DNA from: JABJPE01 sp036340215
Lineage (GTDB): Bacteria > Pseudomonadota > Gammaproteobacteria > Comchoanobacterales > Comchoanobacteraceae
Direction of reading: 5' to 3'
Length of the DNA stretch: 64,000 nt
Assembly: GCA_036340215.1 (NCBI GenBank)
Contig: JAYYZF010000006.1
Coordinates: forward strand, 6,545 to 70,544
Below the pieces are notes generated by a model. The model was given only the letters and a program-made list of their open reading frames with translations. It was not told where the DNA came from and ran no database searches. The position numbers and the translations under genes are program-made. This document shows positions 7,831-17,478 of the stretch, piece after piece; within the stretch, counting starts at the first letter, position 1, and every line of letters starts with the position of its first letter.

Positions 7831-8472
7831 TTACCCCTCGACTCTCTTTATTTTTTTCGCGGCTTTTATCTTGACTAGGCCATTCTTGTGACCTGGAACA
7901 GCACCCTTAACCAAAATCAAGTTTTTAGCTTCATCAACATGTAAAACCTCAAGATTTCTTGTAGTTCTATTCACTCCACCCATGCGGCCAGCCATTTTCT
8001 TACCTTTAAAAACTCTTCCAGGATCTTGACACTGACCAATTGAACCAGGAGCTCTGTGAGCAAGCGAGTTACCATGTGTTGCATCTTGAGTTTTAAAGTT
8101 ATGCCTTTTAACACAACCAGCAAAACCTTTACCAACAGTAACACCAGATACGTCGACATATTGTCCTGTCTCGAACATTTTTACGCTTATATCACTACCC
8201 ACCTCGTGACTATCGTCAATAGAATCTAATCTGATCTCACGTAGATATTTTCTTGGCTGTACACCAGCTGCTTTAAAAGTACCAAGTTTTGGTTTGTTCA
8301 GCCTTTTTGCCTTGCCAAATCCAACTTGTATGGCAATGTATCCGTTTGTATCAGTTGATCTCTTGCTAGTGATAACATTTGGGTCACACTGGAGTACAGT
8401 AGCAGCAACAACTTCACCATTACTGTGGTTAATCCATCTTGACATACCAACTTTTTTACCATAAATATTCAT
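7831..8472 (-). CDS. rplC: 50S ribosomal protein L3
   Basis: 213 residues (E. coli 209). The extended loop that nears the peptidyl transferase centre, HGNSLAHRAPGSIGQCQDPG, is intact, as is KKMAGRMGGVNRTTRNLEV. L3 starts 50S assembly at the 3' end of 23S rRNA. It lies 16 bases after rpsJ. Confidence 0.97.
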   Translation of the reverse strand: MNIYGKKVGMSRWINHSNGEVVAATVLQCDPNVITSKRSTDTNGYIAIQVGFGKAKRLNKPKLGTFKAAGVQPRKYLREIRLDSIDDSHEVGSDISVKMFETGQYVDVSGVTVGKGFAGCVKRHNFKTQDATHGNSLAHRAPGSIGQCQDPGRVFKGKKMAGRMGGVNRTTRNLEVLHVDEAKNLILVKGAVPGHKNGLVKIKAAKKIKRVEG

Positions 8473-8488
8473 ATAACCACCTAGTATT

Positions 8489-8821
8489 CTAGTTCATATC
8501 CTCAACGCTTATTTGCACATCAACACCAGATGCTAAATTTAACTTCATCAAGGCGTCTACAGTAGCAGAATCAGGCTGAATAATATCAACTAATCTTCTG
8601 TGAGTACACATTTGAAAATGCTCTCTTGCGTCTTTGTCAACGTGCGGAGAGGTCAAAAGTGTATACCTTTCTTTAGTATTAGGCAAGGGAATTGGCCCCC
8701 TAAGAATTGCTCCTGTTCTTTTTACAGTAGCAACTATCTCGCCTGTAGCAAGATCAATAAGTTTGTGATCAAATGCTTTTAATCGTATTCTTATTCTCTG
8801 TGCTTTTGCCTGAATGGACAT
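8489..8821 (-). CDS. rpsJ: 30S ribosomal protein S10 (NusE)
   Basis: 110 residues (E. coli 103). RIRIRLKAFDHKLIDLATGE and the GPIPLPNTKERYTLL loop are unmistakable. S10 also acts as NusE, pairing with NusB (encoded at 51108-51551) in antitermination. Only 30 bases separate it from tuf, without a promoter-like sequence or room for the S10 leader, so S10-operon expression must come from the str promoter. Confidence 0.97.
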   Translation of the reverse strand: MSIQAKAQRIRIRLKAFDHKLIDLATGEIVATVKRTGAILRGPIPLPNTKERYTLLTSPHVDKDAREHFQMCTHRRLVDIIQPDSATVDALMKLNLASGVDVQISVEDMN

Positions 8822-8851
8822 TTTAACTCTCCGCTATATCTTCTGAAAATA

Positions 8852-10042
8852 TTATTCGATGATTTCAGTTACTACACCAGCACCAACTGTTCGACCACCT
8901 TCTCTAATTGCAAAACGTAATCCTTTATCCATCGCAATTGGTACAATTAAATGAACATCCATCTTAATGTTATCGCCTGGCATTACCATTTCAACGCCTT
9001 CTGGCAGAATAACCTCACCTGTTACATCAGTTGTTCTAAAGTAGAATTGTGGGCGATATCCCTTAAAGAATGGAGTATGACGACCACCCTCTTCTTTAGA
9101 TAAAATATAAACCTCTGCTTTAAACTTGGTATGTGGTTTAATTGTGCCTTTGTGCGCTAGTACCTGACCACGCTCTACCTCGTCACGCTTTGTACCACGT
9201 AGCAGTACCCCAACGTTATCTCCAGCTTCACCTTGATCAAGTAGCTTACGGAACATTTCAACACCTGTACATACTGTAACAGCTGTATCTTTGATACCTA
9301 CGATCTCTACTTCTTCACCTACTTTGATGACACCTTGCTCAACTCTTCCAGTTACAACTGTTCCACGACCTGAAATTGAGAAAACATCCTCAATTGGTAA
9401 GAGGAATGGTCTATCTTTTGCTCTTTCTGGAACAGGAACATAATCATCAAGAGCTTGCATTAGCTTCTGGATAGACTGTGAACCATGCTCACCAGTATCG
9501 CCTTCGAGGGCTTTAAGAGCAGATCCAGTAATGATTGGTGTATCATCACCTGGGAAATCATAGCTGCTTAATAGCTCACGTATTTCCATTTCAACTAGCT
9601 CTAGTAACTCAGGGTCATCAACCATGTCAGCTTTGTTCATGAAAACTACTATCTTTGGAACACCAACTTGGCGAGCTAATAGTATGTGCTCACGTGTCTG
9701 TGGCATAGGCCCGTCTGCAGCAGAAACTACAAGAATAGCTCCATCCATCTGTGCAGCACCAGTAATCATGTTCTTCACATAGTCAGCGTGTCCTGGACAG
9801 TCTACGTGTGCGTAGTGAGTGTTATCTGTCTCATACTCAACGTGACTTGTAGCGATGGTAATACCACGCTCACGCTCTTCAGGAGCCTTATCAATATCAG
9901 CAAAAGCTGTTGCCTCGGCGCCACCAAGTGTAGCTAATACATTAGTAATAGCTGCTGTTAATGTTGTTTTACCATGGTCAACGTGACCAATTGTACCAAC
10001 GTTTTTATGTGGTTTATCTCTGTTAAATTTTTCAACTGCCAT
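8852..10042 (-). CDS. tuf: Elongation factor Tu
   Basis: 396 residues. G-motifs: GHVDHGKT near residue 19, DCPGHADYV near 81, NKADM near 136. Domains II and III follow at normal length. EF-Tu carries aminoacyl-tRNA to the ribosome. This is the tufA position between fusA and rpsJ. The second copy normally found between tRNA-Thr and tRNA-Trp is absent from this window, so this may be the only tuf. Confidence 0.98.
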   Translation of the reverse strand: MAVEKFNRDKPHKNVGTIGHVDHGKTTLTAAITNVLATLGGAEATAFADIDKAPEERERGITIATSHVEYETDNTHYAHVDCPGHADYVKNMITGAAQMDGAILVVSAADGPMPQTREHILLARQVGVPKIVVFMNKADMVDDPELLELVEMEIRELLSSYDFPGDDTPIITGSALKALEGDTGEHGSQSIQKLMQALDDYVPVPERAKDRPFLLPIEDVFSISGRGTVVTGRVEQGVIKVGEEVEIVGIKDTAVTVCTGVEMFRKLLDQGEAGDNVGVLLRGTKRDEVERGQVLAHKGTIKPHTKFKAEVYILSKEEGGRHTPFFKGYRPQFYFRTTDVTGEVILPEGVEMVMPGDNIKMDVHLIVPIAMDKGLRFAIREGGRTVGAGVVTEIIE

Positions 10043-10061
10043 AATTTGTCCCCTTTTAAAA

Positions 10062-12155
10062 TTAAGATTTACCCTCTATAACTGCATTTGCAATATTTGT
10101 TGGAGCTTCAGAATAACACTTAAACTCCATACTATAATTGGCTCTACCTTGAGTAGCTGACCTAAGATCAGTCGCGTAACCAAACATTTCGGCTAATGGG
10201 ACCTCTGCGGTAATTATCTTACCAGCTGGCCCATCGTCCATACCATGTATGATGCCTCGACGACGGTTAAGATCACCTACAACATCACCCATATAATCTT
10301 CAGGAGTCACAACCTCTACTGCCATACATGGCTCTAGTAGAATCGGCTTGGCTACCTTAGCTCCATCCCTAAATGCCATTGACCCTGCAATTTTAAATGC
10401 CATTTCGCTCGAATCAACGTCATGGAATGAACCATCAAATAACGTTACTTTAACATCAACAACTTCAAATCCTGCGTTGATACCATTCTTCATCTGCTCT
10501 TGTATTCCCTTGTCAATGGCTGGAATATATTCTTTCGGGATGACTCCACCAACTATGTTGTTGATGAACTCATAGCCTTTGCCAAACTCTTGTGGCTCAA
10601 TTTTTAACCAGACATGACCATACTGACCTCTACCACCTGTTTGACGCACATACTTTGTTTCTTGTTCTATAGACTTAGTAATCGTCTCACGGTATGCAAC
10701 TTGTGGCTTACCTACAGCAGCGTCAACCTTAAATTCGCGCTTCATTCTATCAACAATTATCTCTAAATGCAACTCACCCATGCCTTGAATGATTGTTTGA
10801 CCTGACTCTTCGTCAGTTGAGACACGGAAAGAAGGATCCTCTTGGGCTAACTTACCTAGTGCTATCCCCATCTTTTCCTGATCAGCCTTAGTCTTTGGCT
10901 CAACAGCGACCGCAATAACTGGGTCAGGGAATTCCATTTTTTCAAGAGTAATAATAGAGTCTGATGCACATAGTGTATCACCAGTTGTCAAAGTTTTTAA
11001 GCCAACTGCTGCGGCTATATCACCTGCAAGCACTTCTTTAATCTCTTCTCTTGAGTTGGAATGCATTTGAAGCAAACGTCCAACACGAACCTTACTAGCT
11101 GAGATTGGTGAATAAACACTATCACCTGCCTTCAGAGTACCAGAATATACTCTAATAAAACTTAATGTTCCAACAAAAGGATCTGTAGCAATCTTAAATA
11201 CAAGAGCAGAGAATGGTTCCTTATCATCTGGCTTTCTGATATCTTGCTCTTCATTTTCAAGGACACCCTTTATAGGCGGAATATCTACAGGGGAAGGCAT
11301 ATACTCAATGAAAGCATCTAACAATGATTGTACACCTTTGTTTTTGAATGCAGAACCACAAAAAACTGGGCATATTTCAGTAGCTATTGTTCTTTTTCTT
11401 ATACCTTCTTTGATTTGCTCTTCGGCCAGATCTCCTTCTTCGAGGTATTTTTCCATAAGCTCATCAGAGGATTCAGCTGCAGCCTCTAAAAGCTGCTCAC
11501 GATATTTATCACATACCTCGACCATATTTTCTGGAATATCTTTAAGCTGATAAGTCATACCATAGTTTTCAGAATCCCAGTATATTGCTTTCATTTTTAC
11601 TAGATCAATAACACCTTCGAACTCATCCTCTCTACCTATTGGTAACTGCATCGGAACAGGAGGCATGCCAAGTCTGTCAGACATTTGGCCTACTACACGA
11701 TAAAAATCAGCGCCAGCTCTATCCATCTTGTTGATAAAAGCTATTCTAGGCACACCATATTTGTTGGCTTGGCGCCAAACTGTCTCAGATTGTGGCTCAA
11801 CACCACCAACAGAACAAAATACCACACATGCCCCATCTAGGACTCTTAAAGATCTCTCAACCTCGATAGTGAAGTCAACGTGGCCTGGAGTATCGATAAT
11901 ATTGATTCTATGTTTCTTGAATTGAGCACTCATACCAGCCCAGAAACAAGTTGTAGCCGCAGAAGTAATTGTAATACCACGCTCTTGTTCCTGCTCCATC
12001 CAGTCCATAGTAGCACCACCATCGTGGACTTCACCAATTGCGTGTGTCTTACCGGTATAAAACAGTATTCTTTCAGTGGTGGTAGTCTTTCCAGCATCTA
12101 CGTGTGCAGATATCCCTATGTTTCTGTATAACTCTATTGGTGTTCCTCTTGACAC
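10062..12155 (-). CDS. fusA: Elongation factor G
   Basis: 697 residues (E. coli 704). The G1 motif AHVDAGKTTTTERIL is near residue 17, DTPGHVDF near 88 and NKMDRAGADF near 142; the domain IV segment GGRGQYGHVWLKI is conserved. EF-G drives translocation and, with RRF, ribosome recycling. It follows rpsG by 14 bases in str order. Confidence 0.98.
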   Translation of the reverse strand: MSRGTPIELYRNIGISAHVDAGKTTTTERILFYTGKTHAIGEVHDGGATMDWMEQEQERGITITSAATTCFWAGMSAQFKKHRINIIDTPGHVDFTIEVERSLRVLDGACVVFCSVGGVEPQSETVWRQANKYGVPRIAFINKMDRAGADFYRVVGQMSDRLGMPPVPMQLPIGREDEFEGVIDLVKMKAIYWDSENYGMTYQLKDIPENMVEVCDKYREQLLEAAAESSDELMEKYLEEGDLAEEQIKEGIRKRTIATEICPVFCGSAFKNKGVQSLLDAFIEYMPSPVDIPPIKGVLENEEQDIRKPDDKEPFSALVFKIATDPFVGTLSFIRVYSGTLKAGDSVYSPISASKVRVGRLLQMHSNSREEIKEVLAGDIAAAVGLKTLTTGDTLCASDSIITLEKMEFPDPVIAVAVEPKTKADQEKMGIALGKLAQEDPSFRVSTDEESGQTIIQGMGELHLEIIVDRMKREFKVDAAVGKPQVAYRETITKSIEQETKYVRQTGGRGQYGHVWLKIEPQEFGKGYEFINNIVGGVIPKEYIPAIDKGIQEQMKNGINAGFEVVDVKVTLFDGSFHDVDSSEMAFKIAGSMAFRDGAKVAKPILLEPCMAVEVVTPEDYMGDVVGDLNRRRGIIHGMDDGPAGKIITAEVPLAEMFGYATDLRSATQGRANYSMEFKCYSEAPTNIANAVIEGKS

Positions 12156-12169
12156 AATATATCCCCTAA

Positions 12170-12679
12170 TTAATTTCTACTACCAAGATTTTGGAAGACT
12201 CGGTTCGCAGCAGCCATTTTATGTAGCTCGTCTCTCTTGCGCATTACTTCGCCTCTTCCATCTAAAATCTCTAAAAGAACTTTCGCTAAGTTATCTTTCA
12301 TAGATCCAACCATCTTTCTAGATGCTGCTAAAATCCAACGAAATAAAATTGCCTTTTTTCTTCCAGAGGAAATCTCAACTGGAACCTGGTAGTTAGCACC
12401 ACCAACTCTCTTGGTTCGTACTTCTAAGGACGGGCAACCCTTTTCAATAATCTGAGCAAACAAGTTTACAGCCTCTCTGGACTTCTCAGCACCTGATACT
12501 CTGCTATTTTTCTTCTCAACAACTTTGTAAAGAGCACTAGCTACAATACTTTCTGCAAGCTGTAATTTTCCACTTACCATAAGCATCTTGGTGAATTTGT
12601 TAATATCTAAATCACCGAAAAAACGAACTTCAGCTATATTCTTATCATTACTTTTTCTTCTTTTATACGGTCTACGCAT
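12170..12679 (-). CDS. rpsG: 30S ribosomal protein S7
   Basis: Start at 12679 (MRRPYKRRKSNDKN), 169 residues, with GGAG before it; the longer frame runs back into rpsL. The conserved VRTKRVGGANYQVPVEIS is present, but the first 30 residues and the region around GRGEVMRKRDELHKMA are more divergent than in most gammaproteobacteria. S7 organises the 30S head and, in E. coli, represses the str operon by binding the rpsL-rpsG intercistronic RNA; here that gap is only 13 bases. Confidence 0.94.
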   Translation of the reverse strand: MRRPYKRRKSNDKNIAEVRFFGDLDINKFTKMLMVSGKLQLAESIVASALYKVVEKKNSRVSGAEKSREAVNLFAQIIEKGCPSLEVRTKRVGGANYQVPVEISSGRKKAILFRWILAASRKMVGSMKDNLAKVLLEILDGRGEVMRKRDELHKMAAANRVFQNLGSRN

Positions 12680-12692
12680 AATATTTCTCCAA

Positions 12693-13067
12693 CTAAGACT
12701 TAGGTCTCTTTGCACCATACTTCGAACGCCCTTTACGTCTAGCAGAAACGCCAGATGCATCAAGACAGCCTCTTATTACTCTATATCTAACACCAGGAAG
12801 ATCCTTTCTACTTGCACCACATACAAGAACTATAGAGTGCTCTTGCAAATTGTGCCCCTCACCACCAACATATGCGGTAACTTCCTTACCGTTAGTCAAC
12901 CTCACACGGCAAACTTTTCTAAGAGCTGAGTTAGGCTTTTTAGGGGTAGTCGTGTAAACTCTTAAGCATACGCCACGACGTTGTGAGCAAGCCTGTAAAG
13001 CAGGTCTTTTTGTAACTCGTCTTTTCCTAACTCTAGGTTTTCTACATAACTGATTAATTGTTGCCAT
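12693..13067 (-). CDS. rpsL: 30S ribosomal protein S12
   Basis: 124 residues. The decoding-site loop TTTPKKPNSALRK keeps the lysines linked to streptomycin sensitivity, and KDLPGVRYRV keeps the second one. First gene of the str-S10-spc run. The leader is only about 39 bases from the -10 element. Confidence 0.98.
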   Translation of the reverse strand: MATINQLCRKPRVRKRRVTKRPALQACSQRRGVCLRVYTTTPKKPNSALRKVCRVRLTNGKEVTAYVGGEGHNLQEHSIVLVCGASRKDLPGVRYRVIRGCLDASGVSARRKGRSKYGAKRPKS

Positions 13068-13106
13068 AATTCATCCACTATTAGCTGTCATTCACAAAAT
13101 TTGATA

Positions 13107-13135
13107 ATTTTAAGAAGCAATAGCATAATTGTCAA
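13107..13135 (-). promoter_or_regulatory. Consensus sigma70 promoter of the str-S10-spc run
   Basis: On the minus strand TTGACA (13130-13135) is followed by a 17-base spacer and TAAAAT (13107-13112). It points into rpsL. It is the only strong promoter seen between here and base 1, so it may drive about 25 genes. Confidence 0.85.
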
Positions 13136-13148
13136 GATAATTATGCTA
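13121..13148. repeat. Perfect 10-bp inverted repeat across the str promoter -35
   Basis: TAGCATAATT (13121-13130) and its reverse complement AATTATGCTA (13139-13148) flank eight bases that hold most of the -35 hexamer. No T-run follows on the minus strand, so it looks more like a protein-binding operator than a terminator. No regulator is identified. Confidence 0.6.
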
Positions 13149-13165
13149 AACTACTAAAATTATAT

Positions 13166-13192
13166 GAAAAAGATATTATTATAGTCTTTTTC
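13166..13192 (-). terminator. Weak hairpin downstream of rpoC
   Basis: GAAAAAGA and TCTTTTTC form an 8-bp stem with an 11-base AT-rich loop, 27 bases after the rpoC stop. It is AT-rich and only loosely followed by Ts, so termination would be partial at best; readthrough into the str operon is possible. Confidence 0.35.
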
Positions 13193-13218
13193 TCTACCTA
13201 TATAATTCAAAAACTGAT

Positions 13219-16200
13219 TTACTCACTAGGAGCTTCAGATTCATCATTATTCAACTCTTCTCTCAGAGCTGTATCAATATCGTCTTTAGTTGCCATTATA
13301 TTGCCAGAATCAATCTTATTTTGCTTAATGTTCTGGTGGTACATAAACCCAGTTCCAGCAGGTATTATTCTACCAACTAGAACGTTCTCTTTCAAACCTC
13401 GCAGCATGTCTGAACGACCATTTACTGAAGCCTCAGTCAGAACCCTAGTGGTCTCCTGGAAAGATGCAGCTGATAAGAAGGACGTTGTTGACAACGAAGC
13501 TTTTGTTATTCCCATAAGTACTGGCATAGCAGTTGCTGGAATTTCATTATCAGCAATACTACTATTTGCGTCATCTAATAACTCAACGTCAATGGACTCA
13601 CCCTTAACTAGGTCCGTATCACCAGGATTAGTTACTTCGCACTTACGTAACATCTGTCTAACTATAACTTCTATATGCTTATCATTTATCTTAACACCCT
13701 GCAGCCTGTAGACATCTTGTACTTCATTAATCATATAAGATGCAAAACTACCAACTCCAAGCAATCTTAGGATTGCATGAGGGTCTTCAGAGCCATCAAC
13801 AAGGATATCACCTTTGCTTACATACTCCCCTTCAAAAGCAATAATAGGACGCCACTTTGGCACTAATTCTTCGTAAACTTCACCTGTCTTAGAATTTGTA
13901 ATGACTAGACGACGCTTATCTTTTGTTTCTTTACCGTAGCTGATATTACCACTAATTTCAGCTAATATAGCAGTATCTTTACCCTTTCTCGCTTCAAATA
14001 AATCAGCAACTCGTGGTAAACCACCAGTAATATCTCCTGTTTTCGAGCCTTCTTGAGGAATCCTTGCAATAACGTCACCAACGCCAACGCTATCACCGTT
14101 ATTAATATTAATAATTGTACCTTCAATTAACATATAGTTTGCAGGTAGTTTACTATCAGGCAAAGTTAAGCTTGCGCCATTTTCATCTAACAACCTAATC
14201 ATTGGCTTATGACTCTCACCAGAAGATTTTTGATCTCCCTGTGGACTAACTACCATACTTGATAGACCTGTAAGATCATCAGTCTGTTGTGTAACAGTGA
14301 CACCATCAATCATATCAACAAATTCAATAGAGCCAGAAACTTCAGAAATAATCGGTCTTGTATGAGGATCCCATTCAGCTACTACTGAACCAAGTTCAAC
14401 GCTAGAACCATCTTTAACCATCAAAGTAGTACCATAAGCTATCTTATAACGTTCGCACTCTCTGCCACTTGAATCTATAACATTTAAGTCACCTGAACGA
14501 GAAACAACTACTAAGTTGCCAGATTCATGATGCTCTACCGTTTTCAAGTTATTTAACTTGATAGTACCCTTTGTCCTTACTTGGATACTGTTAGCAGCAG
14601 TAGCCCTAGACGCAGCACCCCCGATGTGGAAAGTACGCATTGTTAGCTGTGTACCTGGCTCACCAATTGACTGAGCAGCAATTACCCCAACAGCCTCACC
14701 AATATTTACTAAGTGGCCTCGTGAAAGGTCTCTACCATAACAAAGGGCACAAATACCATGCTTAGTTTCACAGGTTATAGAAGATCTTACTTTAAGTTTA
14801 TCAATACTATGCTTTTCAATAATATCTAGACTTGAATCTAATAACTCAACTCCTTTTGCAACAAGGACATTGCCGTCTTTATCAAGGACGTCTTCAGCTA
14901 AGACTCTACCTATTACTCTATCGCGCAATGGAACTACAACCTCACCACCTTCGATATGAGGTGTTAATTCTAAACCAGCAGAAGTACCACAATCGTACTG
15001 AGTCACCACAACATCTTGAGCAACATCAACCAATCTTCTAGTCAAATAACCGGAGTTAGCAGTTTTCAATGCAGTATCCGATAACCCCTTTCTGGCACCA
15101 TGAGTTGATATAAAGTACTCATCAATCTCAAGCCCTTCTCTAAAGTTAGCAACAATTGGAGTCTCAATAATGGAGCCATCAGGTTTAGCCATAAGACCCC
15201 TCATACCTGCTAACTGTCTAATCTGAGCAGCAGAACCCCTAGCCCCTGAATCAGCCATCATGTAAATAGAGTTAAAAGATGCTTGGGAGTGAACTTTTCC
15301 TTTACTATCTGCAACGTCTTGGAATGACATCTTCTTCATCATCTCAACAGCAACTTCATCATTAGTATTAGACCATATATCTATAACCTTGTTCTTTCTT
15401 TCACCATCTGTTAACAAACCAGTAGTAAATTGTTTTTCAACGGATTCAACCTCGTCCTTAGCTTTTGCGATTAGGTCTCCTTTTGCTCCAGGAATAATAA
15501 GATCATCAAGGCCAATTGAAGCGCCAGAATTAGTTGCATTCTTGAAACCAAGATACATAAGTTGGTCAGCTAAAATAACTGTTTCTTTCGTACCAAGAGC
15601 CCTGTATGCGAGCTGCATTAAAGCTGATAGCTCTTTTTTCTTCATAACTTTGTTGATAGCATCAAAGGGTAGCCCCTTTGGAAATACATCCCAAAGTAAG
15701 CAGCGCCCTACAGTTGTATCAACAACACGAGATTTCTCCTGAGTTTTGCCATCTGCATCTTTTATTGATTCTGTTATCCTGACTTTTACCTTAGCATGTA
15801 TATGAACCTTCTCGAGGTCATAAGAACGCCTAACTTCATCTATGTCAGCAAAAATCATGCCCTCACCGGCCACATTAATTGCCTCTCTGGTCATATAGTA
15901 AAGCCCCAAGACTATATCTTGTGTTGGAACTATAATTGGGTCACCACTTGACGATGACAAAATATTATTCGTAGACATCATTAAGCAACGAGCTTCTATT
16001 TGAGCTTCGATAGTTAATGGTACGTGTACAGCCATTTGGTCACCATCAAAGTCAGCATTGTAAGCCGTACAGACTAATGGGTGTAATTGAATAGCCTTTC
16101 CTTCAATCAAAGTCGGCTCAAATGCTTGAATACCTAACCTATGCAAAGTTGGTGCCCTGTTTAGTAACACTGGGTGTTCACGAATAACTTCTTCTAACAC

Positions 16201-17433
16201 ATCCCATACAACTGGCATTTCTTTTTCTATCATCCTCTTAGCAGCTTTGATGGTAGATGCAAGCTCAAGATTCTGTAGACGCCCGAGAACAAAAGGCTTA
16301 AATAGCTCAAGAGCCATTTTCTTCGGTAGGCCGCATTGGTGCAACTTCAATGTTGGACCCACAACAATTACGGATCTTCCGGAATAATCTACACGCTTCC
16401 CAAGGAGGTTTTGTCTAAAACGACCTTGCTTTCCACGAATCATATCAGCTAATGACTTAAGTGGCCTTTTATTAGTTCCAGTTACTACTCTACCTCTTCT
16501 CCCATTATCGAAGAGAGCATCAACAGACTCCTGTAACATTCTTTTTTCATTACGCACTATTATATCAGGAGCGCCGAGTTCAAGTAGTCTTCTCAACCTA
16601 TTATTTCGATTAATAACACGACGATAGAGGTCATTTAAGTCAGATGTTGCAAATCTACCTCCGTCTAAAGGTACTAAAGGCCTAAGGTCTGGTGGTAATA
16701 CTGGTAATACTGTCATAATCATCCATTCAGGCTTATTCTTAGACTGAACGAATGCTTCTAAAATTTTTAATCTCTTAGTGAGTCTCTTTAACTTAGTCTC
16801 TGAATTAACAGAAAAAAGTTGCTTCTTAATATCTACAAGCTCTTTATTAATATCCATGCCTTTAAGAAGCTCATATATACCCTCAGCTCCCATCATGGCA
16901 TCAAAGTCATCACCATATTCTTCTTGTGCGTCAAGGAAGGCATCCTCACTGAGTAGGCTTCCTTTATCTAGAGGAGTCATGCCTGGATCAGTTACTACGT
17001 AAGCCTCAAAATAGAGCACTCTCTCGATGTCACGTAAAGTCATATCAAGTAACAGACCAATTCTAGATGGTAATGATTTTAAGTACCAAATGTGGGCAAC
17101 TGGACTAGCAAGTTCGATATGCCCCATACGTTCGCGTCTTACTTTAGACAGGGTTACTTCAACACCACATTTCTCACATACAACGCCACGATGCTTTAAA
17201 CGCTTGTATTTACCACACAAGCACTCATAGTCTTTGACTGGGCCAAATACGCTACAGCAAAACAAACCTTTCTTTTCAGGTTTAAAAGTCCTGTAATTAA
17301 TAGTTTCAGGTTTTTCTACCTTCCCGTAAGATAAGGAAATTATCTTCTCTGGTGATAATAACCCAACTACAACCTCATCAAAATAATTACTAGATGAACT
17401 TTGCTTTAACAGACTTTGTAAATACTCGCTCAA
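13219..17433 (-). CDS. rpoC: RNA polymerase beta' subunit
   Basis: 1404 residues (E. coli 1407). The N-terminal zinc ribbon uses Cys71, 73, 86 and 89 (CLCGKY and CEKCG). The catalytic magnesium loop NADFDGDQMAVHVPL is near residue 460, and the second zinc site (CETKHGICALCYGRDL) lies in the C-terminal half. The gene is 45 bases downstream of rpoB and cotranscribed with it. Confidence 0.98.
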   Translation of the reverse strand: MSEYLQSLLKQSSSSNYFDEVVVGLLSPEKIISLSYGKVEKPETINYRTFKPEKKGLFCCSVFGPVKDYECLCGKYKRLKHRGVVCEKCGVEVTLSKVRRERMGHIELASPVAHIWYLKSLPSRIGLLLDMTLRDIERVLYFEAYVVTDPGMTPLDKGSLLSEDAFLDAQEEYGDDFDAMMGAEGIYELLKGMDINKELVDIKKQLFSVNSETKLKRLTKRLKILEAFVQSKNKPEWMIMTVLPVLPPDLRPLVPLDGGRFATSDLNDLYRRVINRNNRLRRLLELGAPDIIVRNEKRMLQESVDALFDNGRRGRVVTGTNKRPLKSLADMIRGKQGRFRQNLLGKRVDYSGRSVIVVGPTLKLHQCGLPKKMALELFKPFVLGRLQNLELASTIKAAKRMIEKEMPVVWDVLEEVIREHPVLLNRAPTLHRLGIQAFEPTLIEGKAIQLHPLVCTAYNADFDGDQMAVHVPLTIEAQIEARCLMMSTNNILSSSSGDPIIVPTQDIVLGLYYMTREAINVAGEGMIFADIDEVRRSYDLEKVHIHAKVKVRITESIKDADGKTQEKSRVVDTTVGRCLLWDVFPKGLPFDAINKVMKKKELSALMQLAYRALGTKETVILADQLMYLGFKNATNSGASIGLDDLIIPGAKGDLIAKAKDEVESVEKQFTTGLLTDGERKNKVIDIWSNTNDEVAVEMMKKMSFQDVADSKGKVHSQASFNSIYMMADSGARGSAAQIRQLAGMRGLMAKPDGSIIETPIVANFREGLEIDEYFISTHGARKGLSDTALKTANSGYLTRRLVDVAQDVVVTQYDCGTSAGLELTPHIEGGEVVVPLRDRVIGRVLAEDVLDKDGNVLVAKGVELLDSSLDIIEKHSIDKLKVRSSITCETKHGICALCYGRDLSRGHLVNIGEAVGVIAAQSIGEPGTQLTMRTFHIGGAASRATAANSIQVRTKGTIKLNNLKTVEHHESGNLVVVSRSGDLNVIDSSGRECERYKIAYGTTLMVKDGSSVELGSVVAEWDPHTRPIISEVSGSIEFVDMIDGVTVTQQTDDLTGLSSMVVSPQGDQKSSGESHKPMIRLLDENGASLTLPDSKLPANYMLIEGTIININNGDSVGVGDVIARIPQEGSKTGDITGGLPRVADLFEARKGKDTAILAEISGNISYGKETKDKRRLVITNSKTGEVYEELVPKWRPIIAFEGEYVSKGDILVDGSEDPHAILRLLGVGSFASYMINEVQDVYRLQGVKINDKHIEVIVRQMLRKCEVTNPGDTDLVKGESIDVELLDDANSSIADNEIPATAMPVLMGITKASLSTTSFLSAASFQETTRVLTEASVNGRSDMLRGLKENVLVGRIIPAGTGFMYHQNIKQNKIDSGNIMATKDDIDTALREELNNDESEAPSE

Positions 17434-17478
17434 GAGATTTTCTCCAGAAAAATTGTTTTAACAATACTAGATATAGTA

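Noticed and set aside
13166..13192. Strong intrinsic terminator after rpoC
   Set aside because: The stem is only A-T rich with a long loop and no proper T-run, so I list it as weak and do not claim that it separates the operons.
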